Source: Climacium dendroides (Eukaryota; Streptophyta; Bryopsida; Hypnales; Climaciaceae). Taken from it: a stretch of 64,000 nucleotides of DNA. Location of the stretch: NCBI GenBank assembly GCA_950106755.1, contig OX467089.1:3598501-3662500 (forward strand). The letters are read 5' to 3'. Shown piece by piece: positions 12,601 through 25,020 of this stretch. Position 1 is the stretch's first letter, and each line of letters opens with the position of its first letter. The position numbers and the translations under genes were made by a program. The notes under the pieces were generated by a model. That model made no database searches. It worked only from the letters and a program-made list of their open reading frames with translations, and was not told where the DNA came from.

Positions 12601-14320
12601 GGAGGATTGACCCCCTTATTAACCCATATTTTATCTGTAGAGAAAATATTAGAATTTCTTTATTAGCCTAGCCTCTCATGATAAAATTTGCAAAACCCAA
12701 ATTTACATTTGCAATTAGAGGCTCCAAATTTGCTTGGAGAAGTGGAAAAATCCAAAACGGATGCGGCATTGTGTGTTGGCTTCTCTTCCTGCCAAGCCAC
12801 TTGTGGCTGGCTGGTATGTAATTTTTTTCCTCTGCAATAAAATTCCGTTTCATTTGTGTCATTTAAAAAAAATAGGGGACAAATTTTTACATTTGCCCAT
12901 GGCTAGGGACAAGTGAGGGGGGTGGTTCACTCCGCCACACGCTGCAAGAAGGGTCCATCCTCCCTACCCAGTGGGATTTTGAAGACAATCAATCCATGCT
13001 AATAAGTTTAGCTAACCAACTGAAGGCCGCACCTGCAAAACTCCAAAAGGTTGCGCTGAGTTTGTGTCAAAAAAGAAAGGCAGGAAGGAGAAAGGTCGGA
13101 ATTCATGGGTGGAAAACCTTGTACCTTAGACACACAGGCGCACACCTGCACGAGCCAGGCCCTGCCAACACCCCCGGTTGCCCTTCGGTCCAACTGAAGA
13201 CCCCACCCATGTCCCTCTCAAATTAGCAGGAAGTTGAATTGTTGGGCTCCTGCACCCCCACCCCCAGTAGGCGAGTACCACCCCACCCCACCGCACCCAC
13301 ACCGATTTTCCATGGAAAAAAGCTTCGACTTAGTATCCTCCCTAATCAACTGACTTGGGTTCTGATGATGAGTTGACAATGGTGCATTATTTTCTGATGA
13401 AGGATGTGATTGCAGTTGACAACGTCCCACCCGTCCCCTCGGCCCCGTTGGTCCGGTCCATCGGTCGGTCGGTCCGTCTCTCAGTGTTTTCTTGGCATCA
13501 GGGCCAACCCAAGCCAAGCCAACCCCAGCCCAGCGCAGCTTGCCATGCCTACGTTATGATGATCACTTGTCTGAGAAAATCCTCCCTTTTTGACACAACC
13601 ACCAAGACTCCAAGTACCTGTTGGCCATCCATATGGAATACTCACTTCCTCACTCCCTTCTTTCCTTATACAAAATGAGGGCTCCTGTCAGATGGTCTGG
13701 GGCAGGCCATGGGAGTACACTACGCTAGGACTAGTTCTAGGGAGTAAATTAGGTCTACCCCACCCCCACCCCGGCCATGGCCACGGCCAAGGCGAGTGAG
13801 TTTGGGCCCCCGAGAAATAATGATCAGGTCGGTGTCACATCCTGTCTCGGAACAGCCGCTGCGCTGCTGCGGGAGATAACTATTGTGTTCTGTGTCACGT
13901 GCACTTTCGTGCCACACAGACTAATTTCACAGAACATTATTCAGCAACGCAGGGGAGTGGAGGGGAGTGGGATGGGGGACCCTGAGTGGCATGGGATTCC
14001 TTCCGTGCAAAAGAAAAAGATAGACTGAGTAAGGGAACAGACAAGGTGAATTGACCTCCTCATTGCCCCCACAATTTATACCTCTTGGGAAAATGACATG
14101 GGGATTTTTAGAATTTGCAACACACGATACAATTTGATAATTTCGAACAAATCATATTTGTACAAATCAAAGGGACAAAGAAATACAAGAATTTGAAGCA
14201 CTAAATAAAAGGGGGGTAGCTTTTTACATTTACCTTTAATGTTGGGGGCAATGACGAGGTCACTTCTCCACGGCTATAAGTTAACCCATTAACCCTTGAA
14301 GTTGCCCTTCATGTCTTGAG
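12600..14320. repeat. GC-richer island with two copies of dispersed repeat family F
   Basis: The segments 12600-12950 and 14040-14320 resemble each other and 27100-27470 (shared GAATTGACC, TTTGCAATTAGAGGCTCCAAA, GGGACAAGTGAGG and TTAACCCTTGAAGTTGCC-like blocks). Between them lies a GC-rich stretch with short CGGT and CCACCCC repeats. No coding frame has family resemblance. Confidence 0.5.
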
Positions 14321-14624
14321 AATAAAAAAAAAACTAGTTTATGGAGTGTAAAATACATAAATGATTCTTAATATGAGAAGAATTGGGTATTGGTTAGGAA
14401 ATGGAGGGTACTAATTCATTGGGCGGATAAGGAAAGGGAACAAATAGACTCACAAAATACCATTGCATACAAAAGTTACCTCTCTCTCTTTCTATTAGTC
14501 TCTGTATAATACGTGGAAAGAAATACAAATGTTGTGTCTCTTATGCATTTTCAATAGCATTAGCATCTTTGGGGGGGAGGGACAATTAGACATGGAAAAT
14601 ACAATTGCATGCAACAATTATATA

Positions 14625-15193
14625 CTCCCCTCCGTCCCATAATGATCTTCCTTTTGGCCTTGTTTTTTTGTCCCAAAATGATCTTCCTGTTGCACTTTGT
14701 GATGTTGAAATTGATCAAGTTTGGCTCGTGATTGTTGTTTGGGACTACAAAAACAATTCTAAGTAGTAGTTCTCCCTCTATCCATACAATCATCAAGTAA
14801 AAGACAAATAAAATGATTGAAGGGACCAATGAACATGTTTTTATTTTTATTTTTTGCATCTTTTTGAGTATTCCCCAATTGAAGTAGATTAAGCTTTGGG
14901 AGGCAAAACAAAGTTCTATACTTGATTTTAGCCATATATTAAATGCCTACAAAATGACACCCTGACACTCAACAATTAAGTGCTCACCGGTGTTCTTTGA
15001 AAATGCCCAAATTTTTTCACTTTTCAATATTCTAAAACTGCACTTTAAAAAGGGTCCTAAAACTCAAATTTTTTAGGACGGCAAGAGATCATCAGAATCT
15101 ACTTATTGTGCAAAATAAGTCTTTAAAAAGTTATTTTTAGCCTTAATCCGAAAGATTTTGTTCAACAAAAAGATCATTTTGGGACGGAGGTAG
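14625..15193. mobile_element. Stowaway/mariner-like element
   Basis: The left tip CTCCCCTCCGTCCCATAATG and right tip CATTTTGGGACGGAGGTAG form inverted repeats of the plant mariner type, flanked by TA on both sides (14623-14624 and 15194-15195). Length is 569 bp. The subterminal motif GTCCCAAAATGATCTTCC recurs near 14670. No transposase frame is present. Confidence 0.85.
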
Positions 15194-15692
15194 TATATAT
15201 TTATACACATGCATGTCTATTACAGAAGTCTATACATGATATATGAAAATATAAAGATGGAACAAATGGATAGGCACTTTCTAGAAGAAAAAAAGGTTGC
15301 CATAAAGAAATGTAGCATATATTACTACCTACAACAGTGTATTATGTACTTTCATGTATTATGGTCAATAATATATTTTTTCTAAGTCTTTTTCCATCTT
15401 TTGTCCTAAACTCTAGCTTCAACTACCCCCATGTATGAGTTGGTTGTTTATAAGCATCTATATACATGCTTGCCAAATTAGATGCTGTAGAAGTTTGCAT
15501 CTATTTTTGAAGAGCCCTCAGAAACTTTGTTCCCTACCTTTACTAATCAATGGTGCTCCATAAATAGTCAATTGATCAATCATCAAGTGAATTATAGGAT
15601 GAAGCTCACAAAACTTAAAATAGAAGGACTATTGCTTAATAGAGTATGATTAAGTGCCATGTGAATACTTTAAAGGACCAAGAGCATTTATT

Positions 15693-15902
15693 CACTATAA
15701 AAAAATTAGAATTTTTTGATGTCTATGTTGACACATTTTAGGTGACATTGAAAGTAACAACCTGTATTTTTATGTCAACAATAATGTCCAACATAACTTT
15801 GAGATGTTACATTGGATATCATTGTTGACATAGAAATACAAGTTGTTACATCTGACATCATCTAACATTTGTCACCTAAAACATAGTTTTTTTTTTATAG
15901 TA
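15693..15902. mobile_element. Foldback element with CACTATAAAAAAA tip
   Basis: The two halves are imperfect reverse complements about a centre near 15800 (TTTTAGGTGACA, GTAACAACCTGTATTT and TATGTCAACAAT recur inverted). Tips are CACTATAAAAAAA and TTTTTTTATAGTA. It resembles a miniature CACTA or other foldback element. Confidence 0.7.
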
Positions 15903-16844
15903 ATTTGATCACAATGCAAATACTCTTAAAAAGAACACAATTGAACTTGTGTTAGTTTTGATTCAATAATTTTGCATACACCCAATCCCCATGTCAAGTG
16001 TTTCTCATAGATGGCATGTAATTTCACTTATTGAAGGTGTTTTTTTTAGTGTTGATTGTTTTGTATGAATCATGAAAGAAATATCTATCAAATGTAAAGT
16101 ATTCAAAGTGAATATTTTATGAGACTACTAGTGTTGCAAGATTGTGTTTGTGCATTTTTCTTACATCATTGTCAACAATGTTGTATACATTTAAAAAAAA
16201 TTCCAAGTTCTTACAATATCAATGGTGGATCATTTTGCTTTTTTGGACAACCGCTATCTATCATTCACTTTCTAATCAATCGGTATGGTTACATTTTCAA
16301 TTTTGGCCCCTTCATCATGAAAAATCCTACGTCTTATAAAGATTCTACCTACATTGTTTTATTTTCAAAATAACTTTTGGACCTATAAGATTAAGAACAA
16401 TTGTACGTTGAATGAACAATTGAATGTTTTCATGGATTTAGGATTACAAGTCAATTTTGAATTGATTTTTTTTAATTTAAGATTTCAAAGTACATACCAC
16501 CTTTGCAAGTGAAGAGTTATCGTGCCTCCTCAAAATTAGGTATTTTGGGCAATTAGGGTACCTTGTGCTAAAACCCTAATCTAGTTTTGATTTTTTCGGT
16601 TTGTATGTAACCAACATGACATAATATGCAATTGAAAAAAAATAGTTCAAAAAATCTCTTTCCAAGAGGGGTTAGACATTATTGCCCTACCACGCAATTT
16701 TGAAAAAACATGCACTATTTACAAATTAAACCTAGTTGGAAATTGAGGGTTGTTCTGAAGCAATTTGGAAAATAAAGTTTGAGTATGTAGTCAAGTATTT
16801 ATCACATCTACATTCAATGGGTTGTGCAAATGAATTGTCTAAAT
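15903..16844. other. AT-rich spacer, nothing recognised
   Basis: A frame of about 84 codons at 16119-16373 is open but has no family resemblance. Confidence 0.5.
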
Positions 16845-17754
16845 TTAATCCCTAAAGTACCAAACACCATGTTTTTGGTAGCATAGCAATTTTGGGCAAC
16901 TCTATGAGAAAGGAATTTTTTTCTTTGAAATTTTTACACGTGTGTCCAAGGAGTAGCTTTAAAGCCCAACAAGTTTCATAACTTTTGACTATATGGTTTT
17001 AAAATTATTGCAAGATACATAGTTTTCATTGATTTTTGGATAGCTCAAAAAAAAATTAAATGACTTTTCTAAGAAATAAAAATTTGGAATTGGTTCTCTA
17101 GATTTATGCATATATGGAAAGCTTTGAATCATTCGATTATGATTAATGAGATGAAAGTTATGAGAATTTTTAGTTTGTGGGTAGTTATAGAATCTTTATT
17201 CTAAAATAAACTTTGAAGTCTTTTATTTAACTCAATTTTAAATATTCTTGAAAAAAAATATTGGATGGAGACTATTTATTACAACATTAAAACCGTTGAG
17301 ATTGGCATTTTTCAATTCCATAACTAAATTCTTGACAATTTAGTATTTTGAATCATTTTCTAACTTTTTTCTATTTACTATTTTTTTCCTATAATGTTGT
17401 ACAATTCCAAATTATCTGAAAATTTTCAAGCATCTAGCCAACTTGCCTTGAAGAATGAATCCAAAGAATAACCACCATTTTGAAAAAAAACTCATACAAA
17501 TGTGATTTTGTGAAGTATAGTTGTATGGTTTTTTGTAAAGCCCCAAAAGGTATTTTGTCACTTCAAATGCTAACATCTTGCAATCCTCATGGTAGAAATT
17601 TCTGAAATTTTTTCACATCTTTTCAAGCCAACATACTGCAAGATCCTATCGTTACATGTATTTTTTTCCCTAAAATTTGGTACTTGTACTAGAAGTGGCA
17701 ACTTTATTTGGAGAATTTTTGGTAAAAACATAGTGAAAAATGTTTAGGGATTAA
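16845..17754 (+). mobile_element. TTAA-bounded element, family A, full length
   Basis: Tips are TTAATCCCTAAAGTACC at 16845 and TGTTTAGGGATTAA ending at 17754, 910 bp. It is the best intact family A reference in the window. No coding frame. Confidence 0.8.
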
Positions 17755-18712
17755 TGTTTCAAATTGGAGCGTGAATTTGCAAGATTGATGAATGGATTGT
17801 GTAATAAGATTGTGAAAATTAATGAGAACAAAATTCTCAAATTGGATAAGATTAAGTGTCAATTTTGTAATGTGATCATGCATTCTAAATCATTATGTAC
17901 ACAAATAAGTGATTAGAGGTCAATTCTAAAATTGGTAAACCAACAAGTGTTGGAGTATAAAGAAGATGTCCAATAGACAAATGCAAAGAGATGTTCCAAG
18001 TTCCAATCTCCCAATCTTGGTGCAAGTCAAATACTAACTGCTTTGAATTGTAGAAGGTGAACAAAAATTATCAAATGTAGGACAAAGCTTTGTAATTTGA
18101 AGGCCAAAGTCACATCTTTGTCTATGTTTTGGAAGGAAGGAATACATAGGTCCTTTGTAGGGTCTACCTCCTAACAAAAGCATCAAAGATGAAATTCACC
18201 ATCTTGGTATATGAGATTTAGTTAGTTGAATCATTTTGCAAGGAGATTTCTTTCATGCTCATCTTCAAACCAAAATTAGTCCACTTCTTACACTATAACT
18301 AAGTGCTTCTAAAATGGATTACAAAGTCAAAAATCAAAATTTTGGTCATTTTTAGCATCAAATCTGTATTTGATAGATTGGGACAAAATTTTAGCTCATA
18401 AAGATGTTTTATATGGTGTTTTCCTCTTCATTTCATAATTAGAACAATATTTTGGACTTGGAGCTCAAGTTGGGTCTCTATTTTTGCTAGACCCAACTTG
18501 GACTTTAAGTCTCACATCCTTGGAGCCAAAATTTCCAAGAAATGTTGCCTTGTGGATATTTTGGAGTGCGTGGAGACTTAAAACGTGGTGTGAAGTCCCA
18601 AATTCCCAATTTTTACCTCTCTACTAATTATCTCTTTAAAAAATCATTGGGCCTTAGGATGTAGTATGAAGTGGCCTCTAGTAGGTCTTGAAAGAGTAAT
18701 GGTTGTTAGCCC
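17755..18712. other. AT-rich spacer, nothing recognised
   Basis: No gene or bounded repeat that I can support. Confidence 0.55.
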
Positions 18713-19162
18713 TTAATCCCTAAAGTCTTGTTGTCAATTTCGAAGAGAAATAAAAGTTTGGGCATGTTCCAAATATGATTTCAATTTCAGGGGCATTTTT
18801 TTGAAACTTTTTGTTAAGATAGAAAGCACATTAGCTTTCTAGTAATATTATTATTTTTTATTTCAATTGATGCCCCCAAATCAATTTTTTTTGTTTTTGA
18901 ATTTTTTTTCCTAGCCTTTCAACTCAATTCTTCGATATAAAAAAGAATGATTGAAATTTGTAGTGCAAAAATTTAAGCTAAAAAAATTCAAAGTCTTATA
19001 ACTTAATCACATGAGGTGCACTAAATCCATGTTGTTTTTTTCACTTTAAATGCAAATTTCTTGCAATCATTTTGGTGAAAGTTTTCAATTCTCTTTGCAG
19101 TAGAAATGGCAATTTTAAGTAGTTTTTGATGGGAAAAAAAAACTTGAGACTTTAAGGGTTAA
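18713..19162 (-). mobile_element. TTAA-bounded element, family C, short copy
   Basis: Tips are TTAATCCCTAAAGTC at 18713 and GACTTTAAGGGTTAA ending at 19162. The left part is the reverse of the right end of family C (GATAGAAAGCACATTAGC block). Length is 450 bp, a deletion derivative. Confidence 0.78.
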
Positions 19163-19339
19163 ACATCAAGAGCAAAATATTGGCCTACGCCGATTCTGGT
19201 AGCTCTATATAAATTCCATTTGTTTGTACATTGTTCTCAAATTTTATTTATACATATTTGTGAGTTCAATAGTAGATACAACTATATGAATTATAATTCA
19301 CAACTATTGTTGTAGAATCCACACCTCAAATTAGTTTTT

Positions 19340-20190
19340 AGTTTTGTTTCTTATGGCTCGATCTTCTAGATCGAGCATCTCCAAATCACATTCTTGGTAC
19401 CATTGAAAAGCCCTTAACTAGGGAGGGTGAGTGAGGAGAGGTGCGGGTTTGTTTTTTCTGCAGCGTTCCAACTCAAAAAAAAAGAATATTACGTTTCAAA
19501 GTGTTGATGAATTCAAAAAAAATTAGAAAATTACTCTCCCTTCTGTTTTGACTGTGGCAGTGGCACAGGGCACACTCCTCCCTCCTGAATTATAGTATAG
19601 TTTTTTTTTGAAGATGCACTTTGCACTAACTTATTACTGTGCCTCCATCTTCCCCATTTTTGAATTATTGGACCAACTCAAACAGCCTAGAGGCCTAGAC
19701 CCTAGCGAGGGTTTAGTATTCTCTATGCCTGGACCGTGAACGGGAGTCCACAGAGTTGGACTGAGCCTTAGTTGTTGGCTGAGTCAAATGAAATCTTCCA
19801 CTCCGTCAGATGGTCCCAATCGTCGTTTGGTCGGTTCCATCACTTCCATGCATGGAGCAAAGATTGGCAAAACAACCACTGTAGACAGACGGAGTTTCAA
19901 TGGGATGGGCGAGGACTACCAGTCGCACTTAAATTAAGTTTCTCTTCGCATGGCACAACAACTTCTTGCAACAACAAGGGATGTACAAGCTTGTCAGTAT
20001 CTTGCCCTGGAACTGCTCTCACTGATCCCCTCAAACAAGGGCGTTCATCCATCTCGTTTGGGTTGACAAGTCCACATTTCATGCATCACAATTGTTCTCT
20101 ACAAAGAAAGAAGAAGAAGAAAAAAATCGTAAAAAGGAAAAAGGAAAAAAGAAAAAAAGAAAAGAAAAAAAGAACCCCCCAAAAAGTCAT
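19340..20190. repeat. Dispersed repeat family E (19340-19590) and adjoining GC-richer island
   Basis: The segment from about 19360 to 19590 matches 48150-48350: TTGGTACCATTGAAAAGC-like, AGGGAGGGTG, and TTTTGACTGTGGCAGTGGCA then CAGGGCACACT. The following stretch to about 20110 is richer in GC, with a purine run AAGAAGAAG near 20105-20170. No family-like coding frame. Confidence 0.6.
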
Positions 20191-20191
20191 T

Positions 20192-20460
20192 GAACCTTGA
20201 ACTACCATTATTATTTTGGGTACATCTCCAAAATCAGTATGTGTATATGTGGAAGAAGAGATTTAAGAACCTCAATCTACCAAAAAATGTTCACCTAGGT
20301 TTGTAACTTTTGCATATGGTATCCCAAATGCCGCATTCTTTGGTGGGTTGGAACCTCCTTTCACTTGTCAATAAGAAAATACAAAAAATTGGGCCAATTT
20401 AACAATAGTAACTAGATACAATAAGAAAAAATGGTGTTTGGGAGAGGGGCCTACCTTACA
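20192..20460. repeat. Diverged direct repeat family H, copy 1
   Basis: It matches 24762-25020 in the same order: GGTACATCTCCAAAATCA-like, CATTCTTTGGTG, TTGGAACCTCCTTTCACTTG-like, AAGAAAATA and a final GGGGCCTAC block. Confidence 0.75.
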
Positions 20461-23019
20461 TATAAATTCATAGTAGTGGAAAACACATCTCAAATTATTA
20501 ATGAGTTTGCTAAGGTCCATCAAGTGATGGTGAACTCTATTGGTTATCTCTTGTGTGGTTTTTATTAGTGTCTACAAAGTAAACTCCGGTTGTTTGTTCT
20601 TTAGAAACAACATGAATAACTCACAAAGTCATACTACATTATAAATACTTTTAGAAAGGAGTTTAAATCAACCCTCGTTGTTTCAAATTGTGTTTACATC
20701 AAGGTGCATTGTAGTAAGAGCATGTACAATGAATGCTTAGTAAATAAGCCTTGTAGTGGCAAATGGTAGGACTTTCCACAAGGTCCGCATAGTGCTGTTT
20801 TTTTTGCATAGGCGCCCCAATGTTTGGCCAGTTTACTAAACCCTACCTCTAATTTTGATAATAAAAAAAAAGATCCATGCTCGAATGGTATTGGTTGTTG
20901 AGGTTTACATTAGATTTTTTAGTTCCAAGAATGATGGGATTTTTTACAAATCACATTTGACAATTTTTCTGTCATTTTAGGGTTGTAATACTTGTGTTAG
21001 TTCTTTATTTGTCTTCATTTGTTGTGATGACCTTGGAATCTCAACTTAGAGAGATGCTTCAAGGGGCAAGCAAAAAGACCAAAAATGCCGGTCTTATACA
21101 ATCAAATATTGAGGTTGTAAAAGTGCAACCCACCATAACAATTGTATTGGAATACTCATTTGACTCCAAACCACTTTCCGCTCAATACAATTCCATTACC
21201 ATCTTGGAAGTCAAGAGTATTGCATATGCTCTAAATGAAGTATGCTTTATTTAATATCAGTTTGAACTTATGTTGACACCAACACAAAGTATTGTTCAGT
21301 GCTAGTAGATGCCACGTTCATTTATTGGATTAAATAATTTTTAAATAAAAACTTCAAAATAATTTGTAAATACTCTATTAAATTTTTCTAGCTATTATAA
21401 TTGTTTGTTTTATTTTAAATCTAATTTGGGCATTTAATTTTAATTTGAGAGGTTCAAAGGACACTTGTCTTTGCATCAAAAAGTAGACAAGGGAAGATCC
21501 AATATAAGAAGTTATACATTTTTTGTTGTCACAAAATAATACTTTAAAAAATAAATCCAAATGAGTCATGTCATATGACAACCACATTTTTTTCTTCAAC
21601 TCAATGTAATAAGAGTTTGTAATTGCACATTTTCAATATTTATCATTTAGATTTGTCATGTCTTATACACATATCTTTGAACAACATCCACATGTCAAAT
21701 TGTGAGCATGTGTGAGAGTACTAAAATAAATTCATTCATTTTTTGAGGTTAGAGGCTTGAATGTAATTTTTCTTTATGTATGTTTATTTTTCCTATTAGA
21801 CAGAACTTAATATCAGAGTCAATAAAAGATTTAAAAAGAGTGTACATTTATTTTGTGAAATAAAACATCAAAGAAATGACAATTTTGTCATATACAATAT
21901 TGACAATTGAAGCCCTAAAGTACTAATTTTATTTTGCAAAAGCTTATTTTACTTGCACTGATTTAAATGTATTAAAATAGTGTCTCTTTTGAAAATTAGT
22001 GTCGCACATACAAATAGTAAATTTTTCATTGCAAAAAAAAGTAAATTACTTCCATTCACAATGGGTATGGCCCTTTCAAGCACTCAATTTTGACAACACA
22101 TCATTAGCTTTTTGCATCAAGTAGGCATAACCATTTTCATTGTAAGTCTATTATTCAATTGCATCCCAATCTAAATTTGTCCAATATTTCAAGGATAAAT
22201 TGGATTGAAGGTGACTAATGGGCATATCTAACTTAGGTTACAACATCTCTAATGAACTTATGATCTCCCATATCCTATACATAAAGTCAACTTTTCTTGA
22301 CAAATAATTAATTTTTTTAAACAAATGCTGAAAACAAAAATCTTTCAAAAGACTCATTCTTTCATAGTATAATTTTTTTAATTTGAAAAAATAATTTCTC
22401 CAAAATCATGTCATCTAATTTTATAAATAATTTTGTCAATTTTGACCATTATTTACGGTTAGTAATGAAAACATTACCTATTTATGTGATGCACTTAATA
22501 GGCCTACTAGGTTGCCCAATTAAACATATAAATGTATACTAAATAAGATACTACCTTTGTCCCTCTAAAAAAACTCCAAAAACCTTTTTCGTAAGGAATT
22601 AATTGTATTTTTAGACTTTTTACCAATGATACATGCATTCAAGAACAAGTAATCTGTCTCCTAAATTTATGCAAAATCTCCAACTTAGTCATTGTTGTTT
22701 GAGCATCCTAAATCCATGCGGAAAGTATCATATTTAAGAATTGTTTGTGAATGATGCCAGCTCATCGTCCCTAATGATTTAAAGGTTGGTCGCAACAATG
22801 GGATTCTAGAAATATTTGCTTCCAACCTAATTATCCGCAATAAGAAAACTTGCCCCCATGTATGAACAAATCTTCATAGCACCCAAGTAGTTACCAAATC
22901 CATTGTCAATATGATTGTTTGAAAAAGCAATAAGTACAAGGTACCTCATATAGGCAAGGCTAAGCTTGTTAGGAGAGGAATGTTCCTTGGTCACTTACTA
23001 CTTGCCCCCCACAATGGTG
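20461..23019. other. AT-rich spacer, no gene supported
   Basis: A frame at 20994-21254 (86 codons) is open without family motifs. A one-sided Stowaway-like tip (ACTACCTTTGTCCCTC) is seen near 22550. Confidence 0.5.
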
Positions 23020-23245
23020 CTAGTATGTAAGCATGAAAACGCGAGAATGTAAGCTTTAAGCATATATATAAATAGATATACCACAACCATTGAAAGTATT
23101 TGTAATGTAAACATTTATAATATAGGTACCTATATCATAGTTACACTATAATCATAAACAGTTTCTATAACACAAACACCTATAACATAGGTGTATAGTT
23201 TTTAAGCTCACGTGCTCATGCTTCTAGGCTCACATAATAGCAACC
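23020..23245. repeat. Dispersed repeat family G, copy 3
   Basis: TATAGGTACCTATA, CTATAACATAGG and AGGCTCACATAATAGCAACC follow the order seen in the copies at 3580 and 9550, more diverged. Confidence 0.65.
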
Positions 23246-24761
23246 TTCATAAGAATTGTGCATGAGGTTTTTAGAGGGATGAAGGTAGTAATATTCAAAA
23301 TCAACAACTACGATTCATAATAGAAGCTCAAAAGTATAATATTCATCATTTTATGGGTTCCATAAATTAGTTTTGAAATGTTTCGAAATGCTTAGAAATG
23401 TGGGCACCCTAATGAAAATATGTAATATAGAACAAGGTTTTTCTTTCCGCAAGTGCGGAGATGGCAATCACTTAAAATTTGGTGAAGCTGCATTGTATTT
23501 CTACTTTCATCCACATTTTGGACCCAAAACCACTTTTCAGTTATATTCATGCACTTTTCATCCAAATATTGGCGACTTCATCCACATTTTGAATGAATGT
23601 TGTATTTTGACGGTCCAAGGAATTCTTCAGTTCGCAATTGGTGATGTTCCCTGCAAATTCATCAACTGAAGGGAACAGTCTGCAGTTCCACTGAACAAAT
23701 CAATCCCACTCTGAGCCAACAGGAATTTGATTCTCTGAAGTGGCGGCTGGGAACTGATCCGATTTATTTCTATTGCGTAACTTAGTCTAAGCTTATAGAG
23801 ATGTGAAGCAAATTAACAGTACAATACAAGAAGAATTGTTATTTTAGGAAAGGGTTAACTTTAACTTAAGGGAAACCAACCTATGACAGGTAGAATGACT
23901 GGTTTTCCTTGTTGCCATTTTATTGAAAAAAAATTAAGTTTTTTTTCACATATAGATAAATGGAGCAATTGAAATTTTGTATTTTTGATAAAGTATGGAT
24001 TTGTTATGAATTTTTGAAGTATGTTGACCAATTGGCCCCAAATAGTCTCTAGACTACCCCAAACCTACCCCAAAGTGTATCCATAATGGTCATCTTACCA
24101 CCTAAAGCAATCTCAATATTTCCTAATATGGTCACAACATTTTCTAACATGGCCACAACATGAAGGAATAAAAAAATTACTTCGTGAGAGGAATTAGCAC
24201 TAAAAAGGTAGAAGTTCCTAAAGTAGTCATACCTAATGAAGTCCTAATCTCATTTATTTAAAAAATCTAACATGGAACTTATTCAAACCAACTTCAGTTA
24301 ACTTACCTACCTTACTTACCTACCTTAATCCTTAAAAGGATGCAACTTTCCCTATTCAAGGTAGTCACTAAAATGTTTGGATTATTGGACATTAGGTACA
24401 TTCTTTATTTGTACAATGGACAATCAACATTCATCCATTGATCTCTTTTTGGCTTCATTGTCACTTGGTTTTGTTGTTGTTTATGACCTTTATTATCAAT
24501 TAATTCTTAAAAGGTCCTTGGGGTCCCTCTATACGATCTTAGGTTTAACCTTATAATTTTTTAATTATAGTTTAATATATGAATTGTGATACATTGTTAT
24601 TTAATGATCATTAATTTACTTTGTATTGAAAAGTATTTGGTCAATGTTTTTTTTTTATCAAATACCGGCACTAAATTCATAATATCCTAATCAACCAGAA
24701 AGGGCTTTAAAGGCTTTCAAGGGTTGAATATCAATTAAGGTAGGTACACTTAAAATTCCAC
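23246..24761. other. AT-rich spacer, no gene supported
   Basis: A 98-codon plus-strand frame at 23373-23669 has no recognisable family features. Confidence 0.5.
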
Positions 24762-25020
24762 CTTGCCTAAATCACCATCATCATTTTATGTACATCTTCA
24801 AAATCAATATGTAGGTACATGGAAGAAACAATTTTAGAACATCTTCCAAAAAAAACTTACACCCTTCATAATTTTTGTATATAGTATCTAAATGTCACAT
24901 TCTTTGGTGTGTTTGAACCTCTTTTGACTTGCCAACAAGAAAATATGAAAATTGGACCAATCTAGCAGCAATAACTAGGCTCATGAGTAAAAAGTGGTAG
25001 TTTGGAGGGGACCTACATTT
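24762..25020. repeat. Diverged direct repeat family H, copy 2
   Basis: Same block order as 20192-20460, about 4.6 kb away in the same orientation. Confidence 0.75.

Noticed and set aside
20994..21254. 86-codon plus-strand frame as a transposon protein fragment
   Set aside because: No catalytic motif or similarity I can name, and it is in AT-rich spacer.
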